In this document: positions 9,601-16,875 of the stretch, piece by piece
How positions within the stretch are numbered: the stretch's first letter is position 1
Layout of the letters: each line of letters opens with the position of its first letter
Virus record (IMG/VR): IMGVR_UViG_3300038451_000187
Location: 1 to 55,815 of that record
DNA length: 55,815 bases
Origin: a virus
Strand: one strand, 5' to 3'
Notes under the pieces: model-generated
Told to the model about the DNA's origin: nothing
The model's database searches: none
Seen by the model: the letters and a program-made list of their open reading frames with translations, nothing else
Made by a program: the position numbers and the translations under genes

Positions 9601-10119
9601 GACCAGACGGTTAGTGCAGGCCTGCAGTGCGGGCCATTCGTTTCGTCGGGAAGTGGCCGCCAGCCGTTGCCGTTCGGGCTCAATGACTACTACGCGCTCA
9701 ACGCGATGGTGGATGTCAGCTTCACGACGGTCGCCGTGCCCGTGCTTTACGGGTTCGAGTTGGACTACCGCATCGATCGGCTGGCGATGGTCCATATCGA
9801 GACGCCCGAGGATTCCTTGGGAATCGACGGCTGGAAGCACGTCTATGACGGGTACATCACGGTGCGGTCCAATGCCGACGTGAGCCTGATTCTGATGGGC
9901 GACGGCACGGCGATTGGCGCGACGACAGTCATCCCCTCGACGGCTGGGCAGAAGAAAAAGACGCTTCTGCAATTTGGGACGAATAAGTTCAAGCTGCTGC
10001 GGAGAAGGCTCGACAGCACGCAGCCGTTTCAGGTGTATGCTGAGGATAGCGTGCTGCACGTCGGCGGGTGGGCCGACGGCCAATACCGCAACGTACCACT
10101 CGTCGAAAACGTGGAGTGA
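6691..10119 (+). CDS. Tail nozzle-like protein (large tail tubular protein)
   Basis: 1142 residues, ATG overlapping the upstream stop. The N-terminus (LPYQTKYENAGLILRRPSDLVPRGQYIILKN) is typical of podoviral nozzle proteins, where it binds the adaptor ring. A Gln/Leu-rich coiled coil occupies residues ~293-340. The second half (WVFSKENLFTI, IWFLSKDGIYE, GNILLLGGNNGLCY) has repeated W/F-x-S-x-x-x-L/I blades consistent with a beta-propeller platform, as in T7 gp12-type or P22 gp10-type nozzles. It would form the distal DNA-ejection tube. A palindrome copy with one mismatch lies at residue ~975, giving SAGLQ. Confidence 0.6.
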   Translation: MSVPLLPYQTKYENAGLILRRPSDLVPRGQYIILKNLFSAQEGSLRPRFGTKKVNANVLSDLAIHSLGYLNDPVLKKALLMAGAGKKLYRLDTSAQIDAGYSGDPISMVAYRMNQSSSPFMIVGDSAQMRLIDSSGNAKKLGLSFPTVATNSIVQGPPINEIHEFETDPPFILANMASHSVAATFANGVAAQSGKALQVTTNAGVVATISLVASLNLGVLSGVAVGDSDYIHIWINVDNPLNISQIRLLFDVDPNSVSAGTFTATAFKNNFYWASILGSDLQAATQGTTTTIAGLQAQLANLQAQLQTAEASGWFQQIQALQQQISRLEQTINNQTFAGQLQWTEFKIPINNFFRAGGNQAVNWSNVVGWRIEITTVAAVAAVCTFDAMYEFGGLGPDSSVGVGYDWRYTDYDDTTGSEGNPSPLQANAPPTGTGTAVVRSAVALFPAVSTNTRCTRRYHYRRGGTLSASWQRLGYQLNVAPAAITTVVINGAGLCTVTTAAPHGFPNGSAVLVSCPSGGVVSGVVSGMVLSNSPPGSWTPGLTGGTLYAQSTFITLAGAQNPGPAPFPTFGSKVSWLFYNSISGYYYSLTSTPTAFDDCLIGVVRASLRGGTTIVSQAAAFYQIFETITVTGLSTFTAPLTGTAVTYTGGTATLGFLDFYADADIASAPSLLLTNDVPVTTVDSTGATVYEQPLKRIWGPYLGSVIFGCGDPNRPGYLYWLNAGNPDGASSINNVETTQPSDPLQNGFFWGGFTWVFSKENLFTIYPAQLGIPNQYQPLPSACARGLSWSDLCFAAGPDTPAIWFLSKDGIYETMGGPAVPITEDDLWPIFHGLASGPYVPIDFTQTEMLRMAYRDNELFFQYQDINQGIQVLVWNRLKRRWRHATYPWGPLCLYAQPEVGNILLLGGNNGLCYQEDPSVGGDDSQPIACQVRSGSYDQGLALRAKEYVHFILDADPQGASISASLLYNDQTVSAGLQCGPFVSSGSGRQPLPFGLNDYYALNAMVDVSFTTVAVPVLYGFELDYRIDRLAMVHIETPEDSLGIDGWKHVYDGYITVRSNADVSLILMGDGTAIGATTVIPSTAGQKKKTLLQFGTNKFKLLRRRLDSTQPFQVYAEDSVLHVGGWADGQYRNVPLVENVE
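9613..9628 (+). repeat. Dispersed palindrome copy 2 (in coding sequence)
   Basis: AGTGCAGGCCTGCAGT, one arm mismatch, in frame within the nozzle-like protein where it encodes SAGLQ. Confidence 0.75.
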
Positions 10120-10121
10120 CA

Positions 10122-10760
10122 ATGGCTCTGACGCAACAAGACTATGCCATGCCCGCAGAGGTTGAGATTCCAGTAAACGGCTCTCGCCACAGAGTCGTCG
10201 AAGCCGCGAGCCTGCGGATGGTCCTGTTCAGGATGTACAACCTTCTCTACAAGGCTGCTGGCTTGGCACCTGGGGGAGCGACGATTCAGGGGCCGCTAAC
10301 GATTCTCGACCCATCGCCAGGTTCTTTCGTCGGCCTTTCGACGGCGAAGGGTTCGAACAGCGCCAACCCCGAAGCAAATGAGTTTGTCACCATCGAATAC
10401 TTGCTTGCCAATTTCTCTCCTGACGAGATTCGAGCCATGCTTGAGGCTGATGGGCCAGCGCCGTTGAACCTTGAGGGTTTAACGGGAGCGCCAGCCGTGT
10501 TCAGCATTACCCTCGTAACGGCCAACTACGCCGTCAAACCTTCAGACTGCACCATTCTTGCCAGCGGAACTTTGAACGTGATTTTGCCGATTGCCGCAAT
10601 CGAAGCTGGGCAGCAATTCCAAGTGAAGAATATCGGTGTGGGAGTTGTGACCGTTTCGGCGGGGGGAGTGAACATCGACGGAGCGGCGAGCTTTGTGCTC
10701 AACGTCCAGTACCAAGCCATCGACGTAAAATGGGACGGATCTCAATTTTGGATATTCTGA
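10122..10760 (+). CDS. Phage structural protein, probably tail-associated
   Basis: ATG 10122 (weak GGAG at 10112-10116) follows the nozzle gene by 2 nt; 212 residues. An N-terminal helical part (RHRVVEAASLRMVLFRMYNLLYKAAG) is followed by a Gly/Ala-rich middle and a C-terminal beta part (GVVTVSAGG...IDGAASFVLN) ending in WDGSQFWIF. The C-terminal pattern resembles the beta-sandwich ends of phage fibre or tail proteins that scaffold non-contractile fibres. Placement between nozzle and fibre suggests a tail-fibre attachment role. No firm family was recognised. Confidence 0.45.
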   Translation: MALTQQDYAMPAEVEIPVNGSRHRVVEAASLRMVLFRMYNLLYKAAGLAPGGATIQGPLTILDPSPGSFVGLSTAKGSNSANPEANEFVTIEYLLANFSPDEIRAMLEADGPAPLNLEGLTGAPAVFSITLVTANYAVKPSDCTILASGTLNVILPIAAIEAGQQFQVKNIGVGVVTVSAGGVNIDGAASFVLNVQYQAIDVKWDGSQFWIF

Positions 10761-10775
10761 ACTGAAGAACGTGAA

Positions 10776-13274
10776 GTGGCCTACCTAACCCTCGGAATCT
10801 CGATAGCAAGCAACACCTCCGGGGCAACCTCGCTCGTTTCTGCCGGAACACTGATACTCGCTGGCGGAAGCAACATCACCCTCTCGCAGTCGGGAAAAAC
10901 CATTTCCATTATTGGCGCGTCGGGCGGTTCGGGCGCAGCCGGGAAGATCAGTTTTACCCAAAACGCACTCTTGCAACAAGTGGGAGTGATTCTCGCTGGC
11001 AGCGTGACGACAACCGGAGCGACTGCGGCAGTCCAGCCGTTTAATAGCTCCCTGTTCTTGCAGCGCATTTATGTGCCTGGTTCAATGAGTCTTTCGGAAG
11101 TGGACGTGGCAATAGGCTTAGCCTTCCCCAACGCTACCGCATCGGGGCAGGGCACCCTCAGCCAGACTTTCGTGATGTATTCGTTTGGGAATAGCACGTC
11201 GCTGGCTTCCGTCCTGAGCGCTTCGGGATCGAGTTCGTGGACCAGCGGGTCGGCGACCAATGCTGGGAGTTCGATCAGCCAGTTGCAGGTTGGGTGGTCT
11301 GGACAGAACGTGAAACCGTTCACGTTTGCCAGTTCAACGCTTGCGGCCGGCGAATACGTTGTCGGCCACATCATCGCCTTCGCGGGCCAGAGCACGAGTT
11401 GGACGGTATCGCTATTCGGCCCGAATGCCATAGGCTCGTCAATGGGGGCGGCCGCCACGGGAATCACCTCCGCATCGCTTGCTGCGGCGGCAAGTTTCAC
11501 GACGGCGACGGTCGGTTTGACGGCGTTCACCGCAGCACCAACCAGTGCGGCGGTATTCCTCACGGCCAACGGCACCAGCGTAGCCCTCGCAGCGGCTTCT
11601 GCCTTTAGTGCATCGACTTCGGGAGCGCTAACCGCTTTCAGTGCGGCACCAACGAGTGCGGGAGTGTTTTTGACTGCGACTGGAACCAGCGCGGCCTTGG
11701 TCGCCATCTCTGGATTCTCTAGTTCTAGCTCGGTTGCGATTACCGCCTTTAGTGCTGCGCCGACCTCAGCAGCCGTCTTCCTCACGATCACCGGGACCAG
11801 CGTGGCCCTCGCGGCGGCATCGGCTTATTCGGCAAGCACCTCAACCGTTGCGACGTTGTTCACCGCTTCTCCAACGAGTGCGGGGGTGTTCCTCACCGCC
11901 ACTGGCACAAGTGTGGCACTAGCAGCGGCCACAGCCTACTCATCGACTGGAACTTCCGCAGCGACGATCTTCACTGCCGCACCCACTTCGGCGGGAGTGT
12001 TCCTCACGGCTACCGGCACCAGCGTAGCACTCGCGGGGGCCTCAGCCTATTCGGCGAGCACGTCAACCGTCGCTACTTTATTCACGGCAACTCCCGTCAG
12101 CGCGGCCGTTTTCCTCACTGCTACGGGCACCAGCGTAGCGCTTGCGGCTGCCTCGGCCCACTCTGCGAGCACCTCGACGGTAGCCACGATCTTTACCGCC
12201 TCCCCCACCGTGGCGAGTGCCATGCAGACTGCTGGCCTATCGGCCTTCCCTGTAACCTATAGTTGGGTAAGCGCCTCGGCTGCGGCGATGGCAATTACGA
12301 TGGCGGCAAGCGCTTCGGGTGTGTCGATTGCTGGATTCAGCAAGGCCGCCACCGTTACCCTGACCTCCATCGCTGGTTCTTATCATTCAGCCTCGGGTGT
12401 CGTGAACGCCATATCAAATGCTGGAACCTTGGCATGGCCTCTGCTTAGTACTGGAGGGTTGGTGGGTGGCTCCCATTTCACGACTTCTGGTTCAGCCAAC
12501 GTTTTGAGCAATGCCGGTACGCTGGCTTGGCCGGTTCTGAGTACTGGCGGACTGGTTGGGGGTTCCCACTTCACAACCTCCGGTTCGGCGAATGTCCTCA
12601 GTAACCTGGGCACTGCGGCTGGTACCTTCCTGACTGGCGCTGGACTGACGGCAGGGTCTTTCTTCACGACTTCTGGTTCAGCCAACGTTTTGAGCAATGC
12701 CGGTACGCTGGCTTGGCCGGTTCTGAGTACCGGCGGACTGGTTGGGGGCTCTCACTTCACGACGAGCGGCATCGCCAGCGTGTTGAGCAATTCTGGAACG
12801 GGGGCCTCTTCCTTCCTGAGCACTGGAGGGCTCCTAGTTGGTTCGTTCTTTACCACCTCGGGATCCGCGAACGTGCTCAGCAACGTGGGTACGGCGGGCG
12901 TGAGTTTCCTGAGCACCGGGGGCCTCGTCGCAGGGTCGCACTTTACCGCCTCGGCCTCCGCAAATGTCTTGTCGAATTCTGGCACCGCTGGTGTTACCCT
13001 AGCAGGGACATTTGCCACCGGATCGCTGGGAGCGGTTACGGCTGTTGGGCTGGCGGCGCTCGGGTCATCGACTTTCGGAACAAGCACGACGCCGACCTTC
13101 GGGTTCATTGGCACGCAGAGTGGCTCGACACTGACCGGCCAGCCATTCGCCTTCAGCGCGGGAGTGATGTCCACGGGCGCCGCGCCGGCGAGCATTGCGC
13201 TGACCAACGCAGCGCTGACCATCACCGGGCCGGTGGCGATCGCCCAGCCGTGGTTTGCGCTGTGTGGAGCATAG
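10776..13274 (+). CDS. Tail fibre with two tandem-repeat arrays
   Basis: GTG start, 832 residues. The N-terminus (GISIASNTSGATSLVSAGTLILAGGSNITLSQSGKT) is a motif often seen at the start of environmental phage fibres. A beta-rich domain (residues ~60-235) is followed by six 37-residue repeats (F(T/S)AAPTSAGVFLTATGTSVAL type), a transition, then about seven 31-residue repeats (ANVLSNAGTLAWPVLSTGGL type), and a C-terminal domain ending in PWFALCGA. Such repeats form elongated fibrous shafts. Copy-number change would alter fibre length without frameshift. The role in host binding is inferred. Confidence 0.65.
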   Translation: MAYLTLGISIASNTSGATSLVSAGTLILAGGSNITLSQSGKTISIIGASGGSGAAGKISFTQNALLQQVGVILAGSVTTTGATAAVQPFNSSLFLQRIYVPGSMSLSEVDVAIGLAFPNATASGQGTLSQTFVMYSFGNSTSLASVLSASGSSSWTSGSATNAGSSISQLQVGWSGQNVKPFTFASSTLAAGEYVVGHIIAFAGQSTSWTVSLFGPNAIGSSMGAAATGITSASLAAAASFTTATVGLTAFTAAPTSAAVFLTANGTSVALAAASAFSASTSGALTAFSAAPTSAGVFLTATGTSAALVAISGFSSSSSVAITAFSAAPTSAAVFLTITGTSVALAAASAYSASTSTVATLFTASPTSAGVFLTATGTSVALAAATAYSSTGTSAATIFTAAPTSAGVFLTATGTSVALAGASAYSASTSTVATLFTATPVSAAVFLTATGTSVALAAASAHSASTSTVATIFTASPTVASAMQTAGLSAFPVTYSWVSASAAAMAITMAASASGVSIAGFSKAATVTLTSIAGSYHSASGVVNAISNAGTLAWPLLSTGGLVGGSHFTTSGSANVLSNAGTLAWPVLSTGGLVGGSHFTTSGSANVLSNLGTAAGTFLTGAGLTAGSFFTTSGSANVLSNAGTLAWPVLSTGGLVGGSHFTTSGIASVLSNSGTGASSFLSTGGLLVGSFFTTSGSANVLSNVGTAGVSFLSTGGLVAGSHFTASASANVLSNSGTAGVTLAGTFATGSLGAVTAVGLAALGSSTFGTSTTPTFGFIGTQSGSTLTGQPFAFSAGVMSTGAAPASIALTNAALTITGPVAIAQPWFALCGA
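11519..12200 (+). repeat. Six tandem 111-bp (37-residue) coding repeats in the fibre
   Basis: Six consecutive units share the core PTSA(A/G)VFLT.(T/N)GTS.AL and end in Ser/Thr-rich segments. The DNA copies have diverged at third positions, so this array is older than the downstream one. Confidence 0.75.
12390..12990 (+). repeat. About seven tandem 93-bp (31-residue) coding repeats in the fibre
   Basis: Units follow the pattern ANVLSN.GT......LSTGGL..GS.FTTSGS. Two copies, 12477-12573 and 12663-12759, are almost identical over about 97 bp with an offset of exactly 186 bp (two units), indicating a recent internal duplication. Confidence 0.75.
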
Positions 13275-13275
13275 A

Positions 13276-13986
13276 ATGAGGAAGAAAGAACTCGAAAGCG
13301 TCTTCGCAGGAATGCACAACGCCAACCTTTTGGCCGCACACGAGAGAGTTGTTAAGGGAGGCGGATATCGTGACCTTTCGACGGTGTGGATGACGGTAAC
13401 GCGCGGAGTGATCCCTGCCAAGGTTGTTTCCTACTGGTTCTCTCTCATCCGACCTATGAATCAGCCGTTCGTAGGGCCAATTTTCATTGAGGGAATGGAA
13501 GTTGGAGAGGGCTACAACCGTGCCGTAGAGATGATTTTCGAAAACCCTCAAATCGCAAAGTTTAAGTATCTGCTTACGATCGAAGAAGATAATTGTCCGC
13601 CAGCCGAAGGGCTTTTGAAGCTGTATGAAAGCATGGACAAATTCGATGCGGTGAGCGGACTTTACTGGACTAAGGGAATCGGGACATCGCAGCCAATGTG
13701 TTATGGTGACCCTTCCGTCATGCCTCGCAACTATTTTCCGCAACCTCCTCCGCTCGACTGTGTGAAGGAGTACAACGGAATCGGGCAAGGGTTTGCTTTA
13801 TTCGACCTGAAAATGTTTCGCAAGATAGAGAAGCCATGGTTCAGAACTGTTCAGTCTGTCACCGAGGGAGTTGGTACGCAGGACCTCTATTTTTGTGCAA
13901 AAGCATCAAAGGCAGGATTTAGGTTTGCTGTTGATGGTCGGGTTCGGGTTGGACACTGGGATCAGGCTTCTCAGACGATGTACTGA
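13276..13986 (+). CDS. Glycosyltransferase-like (GT-A/GT2-like) protein
   Basis: ATG 13276 begins 1 nt after the fibre stop, giving 236 residues. IAKFKYLLTIEEDNCPP resembles the metal-binding acidic motif of GT-A glycosyltransferases (I/L-x-x-D/E-D-D/N at a strand end). The middle part around YWTKGIGTSQPMCYG and the later GTQDLYFCAKASKAGFRFAVDGRVRVGH match the C-terminal E/QD..F..K....G motif of phage glycosyltransferase-like proteins. Next to fibre genes, such proteins could modify virion or host surface glycans. Substrate and activity are unknown. Confidence 0.55.
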   Translation: MRKKELESVFAGMHNANLLAAHERVVKGGGYRDLSTVWMTVTRGVIPAKVVSYWFSLIRPMNQPFVGPIFIEGMEVGEGYNRAVEMIFENPQIAKFKYLLTIEEDNCPPAEGLLKLYESMDKFDAVSGLYWTKGIGTSQPMCYGDPSVMPRNYFPQPPPLDCVKEYNGIGQGFALFDLKMFRKIEKPWFRTVQSVTEGVGTQDLYFCAKASKAGFRFAVDGRVRVGHWDQASQTMY

Positions 13987-14005
13987 CTACGGAGAAAGGC
14001 AATCT

Positions 14006-14488
14006 ATGAAAAAAAAGAAAACCGAGAAACCACTGACTCTTGACTTAGGCTACGATGATCGCTCCAAGCTCATGAAGTATCCTTGGCCGTGGAAAGATGC
14101 CTCCGTCGCAGAAATGAAAATCACCGACGTGATGCCGTTTGTGCCGGGGAAGGAACGGCCCCACTTCATGGACGAACTCTACCGCGTGCTGCGCGACGGC
14201 GCGAAGGCCGAAATCATCATGATCTACTACACGGCGATGGGCGCGAGTGCGGACTTCCGCGTCGAGTGGCCGCCACTCTCGGAAGCGAGTTTCATGTATT
14301 TCAACAAGGAGTGGCGCACAGCGAACAAGGTCGATACGCCGATGAAGGCTGACTACGACTTCGTCTACGGATACTCGCTTTCGCCCGACGTGGCCGTCAA
14401 GGCGCAAGAGGTTCAGGCGCTTCAAGTGAAGACCGACTTCAACGCCGTCCAGCGATTGCATGTGACGTTGACGAAGCGGAAGCCTTAA
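14006..14488 (+). CDS. Class I methyltransferase-like remnant lacking the SAM-binding motif I
   Basis: ATG 14006 follows GGAGAAAGG; 160 residues. The region KYPWPWKDASVAEMKI...HFMDELYRVLRDGAKAEIIMIYY...SEASFMYFNKEWRTANK is the second half of a common phage SAM-dependent methyltransferase family. The first half, which should hold the Gly-rich SAM-binding loop, is reduced to about 20 residues (LTLDLGYDDRSKLM). The protein therefore looks internally deleted. It may be inactive, a partner of another subunit, or a binding protein. It follows the glycosyltransferase-like gene in the same operon. Confidence 0.55.
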   Translation: MKKKKTEKPLTLDLGYDDRSKLMKYPWPWKDASVAEMKITDVMPFVPGKERPHFMDELYRVLRDGAKAEIIMIYYTAMGASADFRVEWPPLSEASFMYFNKEWRTANKVDTPMKADYDFVYGYSLSPDVAVKAQEVQALQVKTDFNAVQRLHVTLTKRKP

Positions 14489-14539
14489 CGTAGTGGTATT
14501 TGACGGTTTATTTTGATACAGTTCATCGTGGAGGATGTC

Positions 14540-15223
14540 ATGGCAGCATCACCTGCCCCGGTACCGAGCGGCTACGACTATAATTTGAACCCAGCCAACG
14601 CCCAAGTCCCTCAGTCAGAGCAAGCCCCGTCGCCATATGGGACGCTGGCGGGATACCCCACGACGGCCTCTGGCGGGCCAGCGGCGGGCGGGACTTTCGG
14701 CTACATGACGCTCGCTTCGACAGGCGTTGAGGCCATCAATACCGGCCGGCAGGCCGATGTGCTGGGACAAGAACTCTCCGCAGCGGGCGGGAAAGAACTC
14801 ACTGACTACCAGAAGTACCTCGACAAGATGACGAGTACAGACCCCTCGACGCGCATGGCGGCACAGGCAACCAACATTCAGACCGAAGAAAAGCAGCAGA
14901 CTGCGGCGAGGGCGGCGATTTCGACTCTTCCCCGCGGCGGGGCGCAGGACTACCTCTCAGGGCAGTCGTACATTCAGCAAGCCTCTGACATCGGGACGTT
15001 GCTCGATCAAGCGTGGAACCAAGCTGAAACGGCGAAGGGGCAATTGGGGCTCACGGAAGAACAGTTGGCGTTACAGAGTCTCTCAACGGCGCAATCCGGC
15101 TTCAGCGTTGGCGGAAGCATTCAGGGCGGAGCCCTGGATATAAAGAACAACATGGCAGCGGCGAACCAAGCGTCGATTGCTAACGATATCGGAATGCTGG
15201 CGTCTCTGGCAGCGGGATTGTAG
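14540..15223 (+). CDS. Probable internal/virion-associated protein
   Basis: The chosen ATG 14540 has GGAGG (14530-14534) 5 nt upstream and gives 227 residues. After a Pro/Gly-rich N-terminus (~1-55) the protein is mainly alpha-helical and Ala/Gln-rich (SAAGGKELTDYQKYLDKM, AARAAISTLPRGGAQDYL, QAWNQAETAKGQL), like podoviral internal or ejection proteins. The C-terminal segment (SIQGGALDIKNNM) resembles the first gene of short cassettes that precede giant internal proteins. No enzymatic motif was seen. Confidence 0.45.
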   Translation: MAASPAPVPSGYDYNLNPANAQVPQSEQAPSPYGTLAGYPTTASGGPAAGGTFGYMTLASTGVEAINTGRQADVLGQELSAAGGKELTDYQKYLDKMTSTDPSTRMAAQATNIQTEEKQQTAARAAISTLPRGGAQDYLSGQSYIQQASDIGTLLDQAWNQAETAKGQLGLTEEQLALQSLSTAQSGFSVGGSIQGGALDIKNNMAAANQASIANDIGMLASLAAGL

Positions 15224-15233
15224 GAGGGGTGCC

Positions 15234-15533
15234 ATGGGATCAGGACCGGGACTTTACAATCCAGGTGCGTATGGCGGGCGGACGGCTGCAAGTGGAGGGC
15301 TTGCCGCATCGCAAGCAGCGATTGGTGGAATCAAAACCTACGTGGATGAGCGCAAGAAGAAAAAGGGTAATGCGCTAAGGTTGAAGGGTCCTTCCGACTA
15401 CCCTGACACGCCAAGTTTCAACCGTGGTGGGGAGGTTCACAGAACTGGAATTTATAAGCTTCACGCCGGCGAGAGGGTCGTTCCAGCGGGAAAGCGCAAA
15501 ACTCGCAAGCGAGGGCGGGGTTCTCGTCGTTAG
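15234..15533 (+). CDS. Small Gly/Lys-rich virion-associated protein
   Basis: ATG 15234 follows GGAGGGG; 99 residues. The N-terminus (MGSGPGLYNPGAYGG) resembles that of the next protein (MGGYDPRAYGG), suggesting a shared short signal. The C-terminal half contains NRGGEVHRTGIYKLHAGERVVP, a small motif seen repeatedly in phage virion proteins, and ends in a very basic tail (KRKTRKRGRGSRR). Its TAG stop is completed by a palindrome copy. The function is unknown; a virion or DNA-contacting role is inferred. Confidence 0.5.
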   Translation: MGSGPGLYNPGAYGGRTAASGGLAASQAAIGGIKTYVDERKKKKGNALRLKGPSDYPDTPSFNRGGEVHRTGIYKLHAGERVVPAGKRKTRKRGRGSRR

Positions 15534-15547
15534 TGCAGGACTGCATT
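15532..15547 (+). repeat. Dispersed palindrome copy 3
   Basis: AGTGCAGGACTGCATT, one arm mismatch. It starts inside the TAG stop of the upstream gene and is followed by GGGAGG, the ribosome-binding site of the next. Confidence 0.85.
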
Positions 15548-15558
15548 GGGAGGTTGTC

Positions 15559-16866
15559 ATGGGCGGATACGATCCGAGAGCATACGGTGGCAGAGGTCCG
15601 GTGAGCGGACCCGTCGCCGGGATGAATTACCTCACTTCGCTTCTCTCTGGACTCAAGCAGGGCTTCCACCAAAAGCGGGACAACACGGAAATGAAATTCG
15701 GCGAACGTGTCAAAATCATCGAGGCTCAACGCGCCGAAGCGCGCGCACGGATTGAAGCTGGTGACACGTCTCCCGAGGCGGTGCAGGCTGCGGCGAATGC
15801 CGACAAAGCCTACGCCGACATGCTCAAAGAGGCCGAGAAGCTTTACCAACCCGACAAGACCATTTGGGGTGCCCTCAAGAATCGCATTTCGGGAGGGAAA
15901 AAGGCTGATGCGGGTGGTCCGCAACCGGCGCCTGTGCCAAAGGCTCAAGGCGCTCCAGCGGCAGCTAGACCTCCAGAGGCTTCGCCGAACCCCTACGGCG
16001 CAATGGAAGCGTCGAGGGCCAAAGCAACGGCGACCGTCAGAGACATAAATGAACTTAAGGCGTCCGTCGAGAAGGGAACCTTAGAGGACGACGCCAAGCA
16101 GCGTGATGTTATCAAGACATCTCAGCAAACCTACATCGACACGATTCAGAAAATGAAGACTGGCGCAATCTCTCCCGGAGAAGCGGCACAAACAATTACC
16201 TTGGCGATGAATCAAGCCTTTCCAAAAGAAAGGCCAGGAGAGAAGGAAGCGATTTCCGCACTTTCTATGGGACTGGCAAATACCAAGGACCCACAGAAGC
16301 GAGCGGAATACCAACAAGCGATCATCGACATCGCGCAGGGCATAAAGTTGGAAGCGGGAAAAGCGCTTACGGGACCAGTCAAGTACCCGACCGGAAAAGT
16401 TGCCGAGTCGATTCAACGCGCGGGGCTCCCCATCAAACCTCTGAGCGAATACACTACAGAGGAATGGAATCTGGCCGACAGCGTCTCGCAAAAAGAACAC
16501 AAGGAAGTCATGCGCAAGGCTGCTGCGACGGCTGGGGCGCATGATCATCGCTACCAGCAGTTCCAAGCGAGAACAGCGGGAGACACGCAACTGATTGGAA
16601 GGCTTGAAACCCGCATCGGACAACTCCAATCGCTTACAGCTAGTGATATGAACAGGCTTTCTGACGATGAGAAGAAGGCCAATAAGGAAGAAGTCTCCGC
16701 TACTCGTTCGCAAATCATCGAACTACGACAGAAAGATTCATCGGCCTATGACGAAATCTACGGTGCAGCGCCGAGGCTCGTAGCGACCCCTCCGGCAGCC
16801 GCAACGCCTGCGCCTCCGCCGACGGCTGGCGTGAGTCCCGCCGAGGCCCAAGCCGACCAGTTCTAG
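15559..16866 (+). CDS. Large helical internal/ejection protein candidate
   Basis: ATG 15559 lies 5 nt after GGGAGG, which directly follows a palindrome copy; 435 residues. The sequence is almost wholly alpha-helical and rich in Ala, Lys, Glu and Gln, with a Pro/Ala linker at residues ~115-150 and another at the C-terminus. Long coiled segments (e.g. around EMKFGERVKIIEAQRAEARAR) fit podoviral internal core proteins. It lies immediately upstream of the 3022-residue polyvalent protein and probably accompanies it into the virion. Confidence 0.45.
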   Translation: MGGYDPRAYGGRGPVSGPVAGMNYLTSLLSGLKQGFHQKRDNTEMKFGERVKIIEAQRAEARARIEAGDTSPEAVQAAANADKAYADMLKEAEKLYQPDKTIWGALKNRISGGKKADAGGPQPAPVPKAQGAPAAARPPEASPNPYGAMEASRAKATATVRDINELKASVEKGTLEDDAKQRDVIKTSQQTYIDTIQKMKTGAISPGEAAQTITLAMNQAFPKERPGEKEAISALSMGLANTKDPQKRAEYQQAIIDIAQGIKLEAGKALTGPVKYPTGKVAESIQRAGLPIKPLSEYTTEEWNLADSVSQKEHKEVMRKAAATAGAHDHRYQQFQARTAGDTQLIGRLETRIGQLQSLTASDMNRLSDDEKKANKEEVSATRSQIIELRQKDSSAYDEIYGAAPRLVATPPAAATPAPPPTAGVSPAEAQADQF

Positions 16867-16875
16867 TGACCACTC

